NCBI GenBank assembly: GCA_046263255.1
Contig: JBHELD010000055.1
Location: forward strand, 1 to 46,023
Origin: JALZEG01 sp046263255
GTDB taxonomy: Bacteria; Actinomycetota; CADDZG01; WHSQ01
Direction: 5' to 3'
Length of the DNA: 46,023 nt
In this document: positions 13,136-22,322 of the stretch, piece after piece
How positions within the stretch are numbered: the first letter of the stretch is position 1
Layout: each line of letters begins with the position of its first letter
The notes under the pieces: generated by a model
Database searches by the model: none
What the model was told of the DNA's origin: nothing
The model's input: only the letters and a program-made list of their open reading frames with translations
Program-made: the position numbers and the translations under genes

Positions 13136-15901
13136 TCAGGAACAGCCGCTCGTCGAGCCGCAGGACCGGCAGGCGAAGCAGGAGCCCGACGGGATCATCT
13201 GCACTCCGCACGTCCCGCAGAACGGGAGCGACCCCGCGTTCGCGGTCGCGACCGGCCCCAGCACGATCACGCCCTCCCCCTCCGCGTTGCTGCCGTTCCC
13301 GTTGCCGTGGCCGTGGGACGCCGCGTCGGCGACGGCCGCGTCGAGCTTCGTCTCGATCTCGGCCTGACGCTCGCCCGAGGTCCTGATCCCGAGGGCGTGC
13401 CGCTCATCGACCGACAGGTACTCGACCGCCAGCCGCTTGAAGACCCAGTCGAGGATCGACGTCGCGATGCGGAACTCGGGGTCGTCGGTCATCCCGGACG
13501 GCTCGAATCGGGTGTTGGCGAACTGCTTCACGTAAGCCGACAGGGGCACGCCGTACTGGAGCCCCATCGAGATCGAGATCGCGAAGGCGTCCATGATCCC
13601 GGCGAGAGTCGATCCCTGCTTCGCGACCCTCAGGAAGATCTCGCCGACGCCGCCCTCGGGGAACTCGCCGGCGGTGAGGTAGCCCTCGGTGTCGGCGACC
13701 CTGAACTTGAACGTGATCGAGCGCCGCGCCTGCGGGAGCCTGCGGCGCACCGGCTCGGGAAGGTCGGTGGTGAGCTTCGCCGGCGCGGCCTCTTCCGGCT
13801 TCTCCTTCTTGCTCACCGACAGCGGCTGCGCGGTCTTGCAGTTGTCGCGGTAGATCGCGAGCGCCTTCAGCCCCCGCCTCCAGCCCTCGAGGTACGCCTG
13901 CTCGACGCCCTCGACCGTGACGTCCTCCGGCATGTTCACGGTCTTGCTGATCGCGCCGCTGAGGAACGGCTGGACGGCGGACATCATCCGGATGTGGCCC
14001 ATGTAATGGATCGAGCGCTCGCCCATCGCGGTGTCGAAGACGGTCATGTGCTCGTCACGAAGGTGCGGCGCATCGACGACGTGGGAGTTCTCGTCGATGT
14101 AGGCGACGATGTCGGCGATCTGCGACTCGCCGTAGCCCAGCTTGCGCAGAGCCCGGGGGACCGTCTGGTTGACGATCGACATCGTCCCGCCGCCGACGAG
14201 CTTCTTGACCTTCTTCAGAGCGAGATCGGGCTCGATCCCGGTCGTGTCGCAGTCCATCATCAGCCCGATCGTCCCCGTCGGCGCGAGGACCGTCGCCTGG
14301 GCGTTCCTGTACCCGTCGTCCTCGCCGAGGGCCACGGCCTCGTCCCACGCGCTGCGCGCCGCGTCGAGCACCGGGGCCGGAGCGAGCCCCTCGGGGATCT
14401 CGTACGCGGCGGAACGGTGCTTGTTCATCACCCGCAGCATCGGCTCGCGGTTCTCCGCGAAGGCCGCGAACGGCCCGACGCGCTGCGCGAGCCGCGCGGA
14501 CGTGGCGTAGCAGTGCCCGGTCATCAGCGCCGTGATCGCGGCGGCCCACGCCCGGCCCTCCTCGGAGTCGTACGCGAGGCCCTGGCTCATCAGCAGCGCG
14601 CCGAGGTTCGCATAACCCTGGCCGAGCTGGCGGAAGCGGTAGGAGTTCTCGGCGATCTTGGGTGTGGGGTACGAGGCGAACCCGACCGAGATCTCCTGTG
14701 CGACGAACACGATCTCGACCGCGTGCGTGAAGCCCTCGACGTCGAAGTTGTCGTTCTCGTCGACGAACTTCATGAGGTTCAGCGAGGCCAGGTTGCAAGA
14801 CGAGTTGTCGACGTGCACGTACTCCGAGCAAGGGTTCGACGCGTTGATCCGGCCCGAGCTCGGGCACGTGTGCCAGTCGTTGATCGTCGCGTCGTACTGC
14901 AGGCCGGGGTCGGCGCACTGCCATGCGGCCTCTGCGATCTGACGCAACAGGTCCTTGGCCGGCACCGTCTCGATCTTGTCGCCCGTCGTGACGGCCTTCA
15001 GCTCCCAGTCCTCGTCTCTCACCGCCGCGTTCATGAACTCGTCCGTCACGCGGACGGAGTTGTTGGCGTTCTGATACTGGATCGAGTGGGAGTCGCGGCC
15101 GTCGAGGTCCATGTCGAACCCCGCCTCGCGCAGCGCCCGGGCCTTGCGCTCCTCGAGCGCCTTGCACCAGATGAAGTCCTTGATGTCGGGGTGGTCGACG
15201 TTCAGCACGACCATCTTCGCGGCGCGCCTCGTGGCCCCCCCGGACTTGATCGTGCCGGCCGACGCGTCGGCGCCTCGCATGAACGAGACGGGGCCGGACG
15301 CGGTGCCGCCGGAGCGGAGCCGCTCCTTCGAGGACCGGATCGTCGAGAGGTTGATCCCCGACCCGGAGCCGCCCTTGAAGATCGTCCCCTCCTCGACGTA
15401 CCAGTTGAGGATCGAGCTCATCTGGTCCTCGACCGCGAGGATGAAACACGCGGAGACCTGCTCGGCGCCCTTCGGCCGCCACCCGACGTTGAACCAGACC
15501 GGCGAGTTGAAAGCGGCCTTCTGGGTCACGAGGAGGTGCGTCAGCTCGTCGGCGAACGTCTTCGCCTCGGCCGCGTCGGAGAAGTAGCCGCGGGAGAGCC
15601 CCTCCTCCTCGTAGCGGCCGGCGACCCGGTCGATCATCTGCTTGACCGAGTGCTCGCGCCGCGGCGAGTCGAGGGCGCCGCGGAAGTACTTCTGGGCGAC
15701 GATGTTGGTGGCGTTCTGCGACCACGTCTTCGGGAACTCGATCCCCTTCTGCTCGAAGGCGACCTCGCCCGTGCGGTAGTTCTGGATGACGGCGTCGCGC
15801 AGCTCCCACTCGACCTCGTCGTAGGGGTGGACGCCCTCGGTGGTGAAGTGGCGGCGGATCCCGAGTCCCCGACCGGTGCGCTTCGTGGTCGCTCCTGCCA
15901 C
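13136..15901 (-). CDS. nrdJ: Vitamin B12-dependent (class II) ribonucleotide reductase
   Basis: Reduces ribonucleotides to deoxyribonucleotides using adenosylcobalamin, with or without oxygen. 921 aa from GTG 15901, which has GGAAGGGGG 8 nt upstream; the frame is open to 15994 but that extension is basic and unlike the family. Signatures: VSACFILAVEDQM with the first active-site Cys, GSGSGINLS, GGATRRAAKMVVLNVDHPD, the radical-site loop NPCSEYVHVDNSSCNLASLN, APTGTIGLMMDCDTTGIEPD, and a C-terminal Cys-rich tail (SGSCFACRSCGSTSGCS) as in the long actinobacterial NrdJ type. It heads the operon with nrdR and dut and has a NrdR-box-like site at its promoter. Confidence 0.96.
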   Translation of the reverse strand: MAGATTKRTGRGLGIRRHFTTEGVHPYDEVEWELRDAVIQNYRTGEVAFEQKGIEFPKTWSQNATNIVAQKYFRGALDSPRREHSVKQMIDRVAGRYEEEGLSRGYFSDAAEAKTFADELTHLLVTQKAAFNSPVWFNVGWRPKGAEQVSACFILAVEDQMSSILNWYVEEGTIFKGGSGSGINLSTIRSSKERLRSGGTASGPVSFMRGADASAGTIKSGGATRRAAKMVVLNVDHPDIKDFIWCKALEERKARALREAGFDMDLDGRDSHSIQYQNANNSVRVTDEFMNAAVRDEDWELKAVTTGDKIETVPAKDLLRQIAEAAWQCADPGLQYDATINDWHTCPSSGRINASNPCSEYVHVDNSSCNLASLNLMKFVDENDNFDVEGFTHAVEIVFVAQEISVGFASYPTPKIAENSYRFRQLGQGYANLGALLMSQGLAYDSEEGRAWAAAITALMTGHCYATSARLAQRVGPFAAFAENREPMLRVMNKHRSAAYEIPEGLAPAPVLDAARSAWDEAVALGEDDGYRNAQATVLAPTGTIGLMMDCDTTGIEPDLALKKVKKLVGGGTMSIVNQTVPRALRKLGYGESQIADIVAYIDENSHVVDAPHLRDEHMTVFDTAMGERSIHYMGHIRMMSAVQPFLSGAISKTVNMPEDVTVEGVEQAYLEGWRRGLKALAIYRDNCKTAQPLSVSKKEKPEEAAPAKLTTDLPEPVRRRLPQARRSITFKFRVADTEGYLTAGEFPEGGVGEIFLRVAKQGSTLAGIMDAFAISISMGLQYGVPLSAYVKQFANTRFEPSGMTDDPEFRIATSILDWVFKRLAVEYLSVDERHALGIRTSGERQAEIETKLDAAVADAASHGHGNGNGSNAEGEGVIVLGPVATANAGSLPFCGTCGVQMIPSGSCFACRSCGSTSGCS

Positions 15902-16019
15902 GCCGACTGCCCCCTTCCGTGTGGCCAGACGGTGCCGTCGGCCACTGCCTATTCTCCCATGCCCAGACCCGGCCAACTGCCCGGAATCCACCACATCTAG
16001 GGCCTTGCCCCTGCGCCCA

Positions 16020-16051
16020 CCACAATATATGGGGGCATCACAGAGTTGTAA
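16020..16051 (-). promoter_or_regulatory. nrdJ promoter with overlapping NrdR-box-like site
   Basis: Minus-strand TTACAA (16046-16051), 16-nt spacer, TATATT (16024-16029). The -10 lies inside 16020-16035 (minus-strand CCCCCATATATTGTGG), which matches the core of the NrdR-box consensus aCaCwAtATaTwGtgt well. A second, poor half-site (16038-16053) may be present. The leader is about 115 nt. No cobalamin-riboswitch core was recognised in it. Confidence 0.7.
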
Positions 16052-16102
16052 TTACGCGCCGGTGGAGGCCGGGAGTCAAGCGAAGTCGGGAAGAAAAACC
16101 GA

Positions 16103-16459
16103 CTAATTCGGGAGCCGCAGACGCACCCCCGGCTGGAGCCCCCCCTCGAGCGCGTTCAACTCGATCAGCGCGTCTACGTAGGCGCGGATGTCGCTTCCCG
16201 CGGGGGCGAACCTGCCGGCGATCCCCCACAGGGTGTCGCCGGGCTGGACCCGCACGGCGCGGCGCGCCCGAGCCCCCGGCGACGTCTCGGCCACTCCCCC
16301 GCCCGCGAGCGTGGCGGCGACGACCGCCAGGGCGGTCGCTCCCAGCGTCATCCTGCGGCGGAGCATCATCCGGCGGCGCGCCCGCCGGCGAGCGGCCACC
16401 GGGAACGGGTACACGACCGCCCCGCGCCCGGGGACGAGGTCTTCCCTGCGAACCGCCAT
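16103..16459 (-). CDS. SOS-associated LysM protein (YneA/ChiZ-like cell-division suppressor)
   Basis: 118 aa: basic N-terminus, one transmembrane segment at about 38-56 (TLGATALAVVAATLAGGGV), then a LysM domain at about 68-117 (VRVQPGDTLWGIAGRFAP ... GVRLRLPN) that binds peptidoglycan. A small LysM membrane protein divergent from lexA is the arrangement of Bacillus yneA and mycobacterial chiZ, which delay division after DNA damage. Two SOS boxes sit in its promoter, supporting LexA control. The function is inferred from architecture and position. Confidence 0.85.
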   Translation of the reverse strand: MAVRREDLVPGRGAVVYPFPVAARRRARRRMMLRRRMTLGATALAVVAATLAGGGVAETSPGARARRAVRVQPGDTLWGIAGRFAPAGSDIRAYVDALIELNALEGGLQPGVRLRLPN

Positions 16460-16486
16460 CGTGGATCCTCCTTCGACGACCCGTTC

Positions 16487-16529
16487 CTTCCGTTGTGGAA
16501 CCTTCCGTGTGGAACCTCCCGTGTGGAAC
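16487..16529. repeat. Three tandem 14-15-bp repeats in the LysM gene leader
   Basis: On the minus strand GTTCCACACGGGAG, GTTCCACACGGAAG and GTTCCACAACGGAAG follow each other without gaps (16516-16529, 16502-16515, 16487-16501). They lie in the transcribed leader, about 30-70 nt upstream of the ATG at 16459. Each starts with GTTC, a half SOS box, but none forms GAAC-N4-GTTC. Confidence 0.65.
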
Positions 16530-16575
16530 GGGATCGACGCTAGCGGCCGGGTGCGACACTTTTCGCGCCACTGCC

Positions 16576-16619
16576 GAACGTACGTTCCCTATGGTAGGCG
16601 AACGTGCGTTCGAGCGCAA
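16576..16619 (-). promoter_or_regulatory. LysM-gene promoter with two SOS boxes
   Basis: Minus-strand TTGCGC (16614-16619), 17-nt spacer, TACCAT (16591-16596). SOS box B, GAACGTGCGTTC (16600-16611), lies within the spacer and box A, GAACGTACGTTC (16576-16587), at the predicted start site. Both fit the Cheo consensus GAAC-N4-GTTC, so bound LexA would block polymerase twice. Confidence 0.85.
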
Positions 16620-16629
16620 GCGCCGCCTC

Positions 16630-16686
16630 GAACGTACGTTCTTGCACCGGCGCCCTGGATCGCGTACGCTGGGCGAACGTGCGTTC
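16630..16686 (+). promoter_or_regulatory. lexA promoter with two SOS boxes
   Basis: TTGCAC (16642-16647), 17-nt spacer, TACGCT (16665-16670). SOS box C, GAACGTACGTTC (16630-16641), abuts the -35 and box D, GAACGTGCGTTC (16675-16686), covers the start site. With boxes A and B this makes four perfect Cheo boxes in 111 bp serving two divergent promoters. Confidence 0.85.
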
Positions 16687-16729
16687 GGCCGAAGAGGTGG
16701 CCGGCGGGACCCGACAAGGGGGCTTCGCA

Positions 16730-17371
16730 ATGGTCGAGGGACTGACGGACCGCCAGCGCCAGACGCTTGAGTACATCGCGGAGACGGTCTCCGACCGGGG
16801 CTATCCGCCCTCCGTGCGGGAGATCTGCGACGCGCTCGGCCTCGCGTCGAGCTCCACCGTGCACTCCCACATGCACGCGCTCCAGCGCAAGGGCTACCTC
16901 CGGATCGACCCGACGAAGCCGCGGGCGATCGAGCTGCTCTACGACGCGGAGACGGGGCTAGCGGCCGAGCGGAGCCCGGCCCGTTCGGTGCCGCTCCTCG
17001 GCCGGATCGCGGCGGGAACGCCGATCCTCGCCGAGGAGCACGTCGACGAGATCTACCCGATGCCGGCCGAGCTCGTGGGCGACGGCAACGTCTTCATGCT
17101 GCAGGTGCACGGCGACTCGATGATCGACGCGGGCATCCTCGACGGCGACTACGTCATCGTCCGGCAGCAGCCGACCGCGCACTCGGGCGAGATCGTCGCG
17201 GCGATGATGCCGAGCGACTTCGGCGACGCGCCGGAGGCGACGGTGAAGACGATCCGGCACCGGGGCTCCGCGGTGTGGTTCGAGCCGGCGAACCCCGCGC
17301 TACAGCCGTTCGAGGCGCCGCAGGGGACCGAGATCCTGGGCAAGGTGGTGGCGGTCTTCCGGAAGGTCTGA
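16730..17371 (+). CDS. lexA: SOS repressor LexA
   Basis: 213 aa from ATG 16730, with AAGGGGG upstream; the frame is open further left but would cross the SOS boxes. Winged-helix DNA-binding domain at about 1-65 (PPSVREICDALGLASSST as recognition region), cleavage site Ala95-Gly96 in RIAAGTP, catalytic Ser130 in HGDSMIDAG and Lys173 in EATVKTIRH. RecA-stimulated self-cleavage is therefore intact. It represses itself and the divergent LysM gene, and very likely recA through the box at 28834. Confidence 0.98.
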   Translation: MVEGLTDRQRQTLEYIAETVSDRGYPPSVREICDALGLASSSTVHSHMHALQRKGYLRIDPTKPRAIELLYDAETGLAAERSPARSVPLLGRIAAGTPILAEEHVDEIYPMPAELVGDGNVFMLQVHGDSMIDAGILDGDYVIVRQQPTAHSGEIVAAMMPSDFGDAPEATVKTIRHRGSAVWFEPANPALQPFEAPQGTEILGKVVAVFRKV

Positions 17372-17463
17372 CCCTCGAGCAGCCGAGGCCGCGAGCCGGG
17401 AGCTCCCGAAGGTTCCGACCGCGGCCGGTGGCCACGTGCCCGGTCGTCGCTCGACCTGCGGCC

Positions 17464-18104
17464 TCAGAAGTTGCGCGCCACGCCCTCGAGCGGGTAGCGC
17501 GCGACCAGCTCTTGCGGCCTCTGCCCCGCCCCCTTGACGATCGACAGGTTGTCCAGCTCCAGATCCCATGCCAGGTCCCGGCGCGCCAGCAGCTCGACCG
17601 CGGCCCCGACGTTCGCCGGCGTAGTGTCGCCGAACGCGAGCGACACGTGCGGGATCCACGACGCCGGGTGGTAGTGCTGGTCGATCTTCCCCGCGGCGAC
17701 GCTCGCGGCGCTCCACACCGCGACCTGAAAGCGCGCCAGCTCGGGGCTCCGCACGATCGGGACGTGGAGCACCGGAGAGTCGCCCGTGAAGATCCCGAGC
17801 CCCGCGGTCTGCACGCGCAGCGCCCGCGCGCCCCGCGCGACCCGCTCCACTACCTCCTGCAGGACGTCGATGTCGTAGTCCCGCGCCACCTGGTAGCTGA
17901 AGTGCGGCAGCGGCGAGATCGTCGCGGCCCTCAGGCCGAGCTCCCGATCGAGCTCCGCCCACAGGTCGAGCACCCGCGCCGCCGCCTCCTCCGGGAGGAC
18001 CGAGCAGACGGCGGCCAGGCTCCGCTTGCGTTCTCGGCCGCTCGCCGAGGCGACCGGTCTACGCTCTCGGCCGCTCGCCGAGGCGACCGGTCTGCGCGCC
18101 GCGC

Positions 18105-18108
<4 letters not shown>
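17464..18108 (-). CDS. 2'-5' RNA ligase / 2H phosphoesterase family protein
   Basis: 214 aa from GTG 18108, which overlaps the hflX stop (GTGA). The two HxS/T motifs of the 2H fold are present: HFSYQVA and HVSLAFG, each on a strand. The family acts on 2',3'-cyclic or 2'-5' phosphodiesters in RNA; the substrate here is unknown. The N-terminus contains an in-frame 33-bp tandem duplication (18032-18093) giving RPVASASGRER twice, outside the fold. It is distinct from the ThpR-type protein at 31804. It converges on lexA; no clear terminator is seen in the 92-bp gap. Confidence 0.8.
18032..18093. repeat. In-frame 33-bp tandem duplication
   Basis: The 29-nt stretch at 18032-18060 recurs exactly at 18065-18093 (period 33 bp). 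It lies near the 5' end of the 2H phosphoesterase gene and adds 11 residues without changing the frame. Confidence 0.85.
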
Positions 18109-19396
<1,288 letters not shown>

Positions 19397-19400
<4 letters not shown>

Positions 19401-20557
19401 GTGACCACCTTCCGGAGCCGCTCGACGCCCTCCTCCAGCCTGTCGTCCGCCAGCGTGAGCGAGAAGCGGACGAAGCCCTGGCCCGACGGGCCGTAGCCGT
19501 TCCCGGGCGCGACGACGACCGCGGCCTCGTCGAGCAGCAGCTTCGTGAAGCTCTCGGACGTATGGCCCCCGGGAACCGGGACCCAGACGTAGATCGACCC
19601 CCGCGGCGGCTCCACGACGACGCCCATCGACTTCAGCCCGTCACACAGCAGGTCGCGCCTGCGCCGGTAGGTGTCGACGCAGGCCTCGAGGTAGTCCTGC
19701 GGCCCCTCGAGCGCGGCGATCCCCGCGTGCTGCACCGCGTCGAAGATCCCGGAGTCGATGTTCGTCTTCAGGCGCTTGATCGCCTCGACCGCGGCGGGGG
19801 CGCCGGCGACCCAGCCGATGCGCCAGCCGGTCATGTTGTAGGTCTTGCTCAGCGAGTGGAACTCGACGACGCACTCGTCCGCGCCGTCCGCCTGCAGCGC
19901 GCTCGGCGCGACGTAGCCGTCGAACGTGACCTCGGTGTACGCGCCGTCGTGCGCGAGCAGCAGGTCGTGCGCGCGGCAGAAGTCGACCGCCCGCTGGAAC
20001 ACGTCGAGGTCGACGCACGCGGCGGTGGGGTTCGACGGGTAGTTCAGCCACAGCACGCGCGCTCGTTCGAGGGCCTCTCCGGGCAGGGAGCCGAGGTCGG
20101 GCACGAAGCCGTTCTCCGGCGTCAGGGGCAGGAGCACGGGTTCGCCGTGCGCCAGGATCGTCCCGGTCTCGTAGACGGGATATCCCGGGTCGGGGACCAG
20201 CGCGACGTCGCCGGGATCCACGAACGCGACCGGCAGGTGGAAGATCCCCTCCTTCGAGCCGACCAGCGGCTGCACCCCCTCGTGCGGGTCGAGCGCGACG
20301 CCGAAGCGCCGCTCGTACCACCGCGCGATCGACTCGCGGAGGGCCGGCATCCCCGTGTAGGACGGGTAGCGGTGCGTCGCCGGGTCGGCCGCCGCCCGCG
20401 CGAGCGCCTCGACGACGTGCGGCGGCGTCGGAAGGTCGGGATCGCCGACGCCGAACGAGATGATGTCGGCGCCGCGCGCCCTCGCCTCGGCGACCTTCCT
20501 GTCGATCTCCGCGAACAGGTAGGGCGGCAGCTTCTCGATGCGCTTCGCCGACCTCAC
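19397..20557 (-). CDS. dapL: LL-diaminopimelate aminotransferase-type class I/II aminotransferase
   Basis: PLP-dependent fold-type I enzyme, 386 aa from GTG 20557 (overlapping the dapF stop as GTGA). Family marks: FGVGDPDLPTP near the start, YPSYTGMPALRE, NYPSNPTAA with Asn176, and HSLSKTYNMTGWRIGW with the PLP lysine at 238. In the DapL route it would convert tetrahydrodipicolinate to LL-diaminopimelate in one step, and DapF, encoded directly upstream, epimerises that product. The context makes this specificity likely, although related aminotransferases with other substrates look similar. Confidence 0.85.
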
Positions 20558-21423
20558 GGAAGGTCTACGTCCCCCTCGAAGACCTTGACCGCGGGCCCCG
20601 TCATGCAAACGGGCTCGACGTCGTCGATTCTTCCTCCGGCGGGTCGCCGAGCCGATCCGTCGACCGAGCCCGGCCACTCGACGGTCAGCTCGCCGCCGGG
20701 CATCGCGACCGTCACGCGCTCGGCGGTGCCGCGCAGCAGGCGGGCGGCCACCGCGGCCGCGCACGCCCCGGTCCCGCACGCCATCGTCTCGCCCGAGCCC
20801 CTCTCCCAGACGCTCAGCGCGATCCGCCGAGGCGACTCCACCACGACGAACTCGACGTTGGTCCCCGCGGGGAACATCGGGTGCGTCTCGATGCGGGGGC
20901 CGAGGTCGCGCAGCGGCACCGCCGCGAGGTCGTCCACGAACAGGACCGCGTGCGCGTTGCCCATGCTGAGGCAGGCGGCTTCGAGGATGCCCTCGTCCAG
21001 CTCGATCTTCGCGTGCAGCGCGTCGTCGCCCTCCCATGCGACCGGGACGTCCTCCGGGCGGAACCGAGGCGGCCCCATGTCGACCCGGATCCCGTCGCCG
21101 GCCTTCGTGATCGTCTTCAGCCCCGCCCTCGTCTCGACCTTGAGCTCGGGGGCCTGCGTGAGCCCCTCCGCCGCGGCGAAGACGGCGAGGCACCGGATGC
21201 CGTTGCCGCACATCTCGCCGAGCGACCCGTCAGAGTTCACGTAGTCCATGAAGAAGTCGCCCCCGCCCCGCGCGGGCGCGACGCGGATGACGCCGTCGGC
21301 GCCGATGCCGAAGCGGCGGTCGCAGAGCGCGCGGACGGTCTCCGGCGACAGCCGCAGCCGGTCCTCGGGGTCGGCGAACATCACGAAGTCGTTCCCGACG
21401 CCGTGGTACTTCGCGAATCGCAT
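20554..21423 (-). CDS. dapF: Diaminopimelate epimerase
   Basis: Converts LL- to meso-diaminopimelate for lysine and peptidoglycan. 289 aa, a usual length. The two catalytic cysteines are Cys72 in MCGNGIRC and Cys216 in MACGTGAC; the opening FAKYHGVGNDFVMF is also typical. ATG at 21423, 2 nt after the miaA stop; its own stop overlaps the dapL start, so the two enzymes acting in sequence are translationally coupled. Confidence 0.98.
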   Translation of the reverse strand: MRFAKYHGVGNDFVMFADPEDRLRLSPETVRALCDRRFGIGADGVIRVAPARGGGDFFMDYVNSDGSLGEMCGNGIRCLAVFAAAEGLTQAPELKVETRAGLKTITKAGDGIRVDMGPPRFRPEDVPVAWEGDDALHAKIELDEGILEAACLSMGNAHAVLFVDDLAAVPLRDLGPRIETHPMFPAGTNVEFVVVESPRRIALSVWERGSGETMACGTGACAAAVAARLLRGTAERVTVAMPGGELTVEWPGSVDGSARRPAGGRIDDVEPVCMTGPAVKVFEGDVDLP

Positions 21424-21425
21424 GG

Positions 21426-22322
21426 TCACAAGGGTAAGGCCAACGCGCTCCGGAAGAACGCAACGAGCCGGGGGCCGAGATCGTCTGCCGCGGCGTCGAA
21501 CCATCTGACCCGCGGGTCGGCCTTGAACCACGACAGCTGCCGCCGGGCATACCGGCGCGTCGCCTTCGAGATCGTGTCCTGCAGGTCGGCGGCTCCCTCG
21601 AACACCTGCCGGTAGCCGAGCGCCTGCGCCGCGGTGCGGCTCGCGCCGGCGGAACGGACCCGCCCGGCCTCGTCGACCAGACCGCTCTCGAGCATCGCCG
21701 CGACCCTGTCGTCGATCCGCCGGTGGAGGTCCGCCCGGTCCCGTTCCAGTCCCGCGACCGCGAGCTGGTACCTGCTCTCGTACGACTCCCACGTCGCGTT
21801 GTCGGAGAAGCGCGCTCCGGTCAGCTCGATCACCTCGAGCGCGCGCACCGTTCGCCGCGCGTTGCGCGGCTGGATGCGGGCCGCGGCGACCGGGTCGAGG
21901 CGGCGCAGCCGTGCGTGCAGCGCCTCGGCCCCCAGCTCCCCGGCCTCCGCCTCGAGCTCGCGGCGGACCTCCGCGGAGCGGGGAGGAAAGTAGAGGTCGT
22001 CGACGAGCGCGCGGAAGTACAGGCCGCTGCCGCCCACGAGCTGGGGGAGCTTCCCGCGGCCCGCTATCTCCGAGACGGCCGCCCGCCCGAGCTCCTGGAA
22101 CTCCGCCACGGTCAGCTCGTGCGACGGATCGCGCAGGTCGACGAGGTGGTGGGGAACGCGGCGCATCTCGCCGGCGGACGGCTTCGCCGTTCCCACGTCC
22201 ATCCCGCGGTAGATCTGCATGCTGTCGACGGAAACGATCTCGCCTCCGAGGGCCTCGGCGACCTCCAGCGAGGCCGCGGTCTTTCCGACCGCCGTCGGCC
22301 CGACGACCGCGGCGACCTTCAT
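21426..22322 (-). CDS. miaA: tRNA dimethylallyltransferase
   Basis: Transfers a dimethylallyl group to A37 of tRNAs reading UNN codons, the step before MiaB. 298 aa from ATG 22322. P-loop GPTAVGKT at 8-15, DSMQIYRGMDVGTAKP, the GGSGLYFRALVDDL region, and C-terminal RRYARRQLSWFK that contacts tRNA. The ATG overlaps the stop of the LigB-like gene (4 nt). miaB lies two genes upstream in the same run. Confidence 0.97.
   Translation of the reverse strand: MKVAAVVGPTAVGKTAASLEVAEALGGEIVSVDSMQIYRGMDVGTAKPSAGEMRRVPHHLVDLRDPSHELTVAEFQELGRAAVSEIAGRGKLPQLVGGSGLYFRALVDDLYFPPRSAEVRRELEAEAGELGAEALHARLRRLDPVAAARIQPRNARRTVRALEVIELTGARFSDNATWESYESRYQLAVAGLERDRADLHRRIDDRVAAMLESGLVDEAGRVRSAGASRTAAQALGYRQVFEGAADLQDTISKATRRYARRQLSWFKADPRVRWFDAAADDLGPRLVAFFRSALALPL

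Noticed and set aside
13013..16000. Very long open frame on the plus strand opposite nrdJ
   Set aside because: It mirrors nrdJ in a GC-rich codon pattern, is rich in Arg/Asp/Val/Leu without domain structure, and conflicts with an unmistakable class II reductase on the other strand.
15902..16040. Cobalamin riboswitch in the nrdJ leader
   Set aside because: The leader of about 115 nt is too short and no B12-box-like core or pseudoknot arrangement was recognised; control by NrdR explains the site better.
16038..16053. Second NrdR box
   Set aside because: Only about half of the consensus positions match and the spacing to the good box is shorter than usual.
17372..17463. Terminator between convergent lexA and the 2H phosphoesterase gene
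   Set aside because: Short GC-rich inverted repeats such as CGGGAGCTCCCG occur, but there is no U-tract on either strand.
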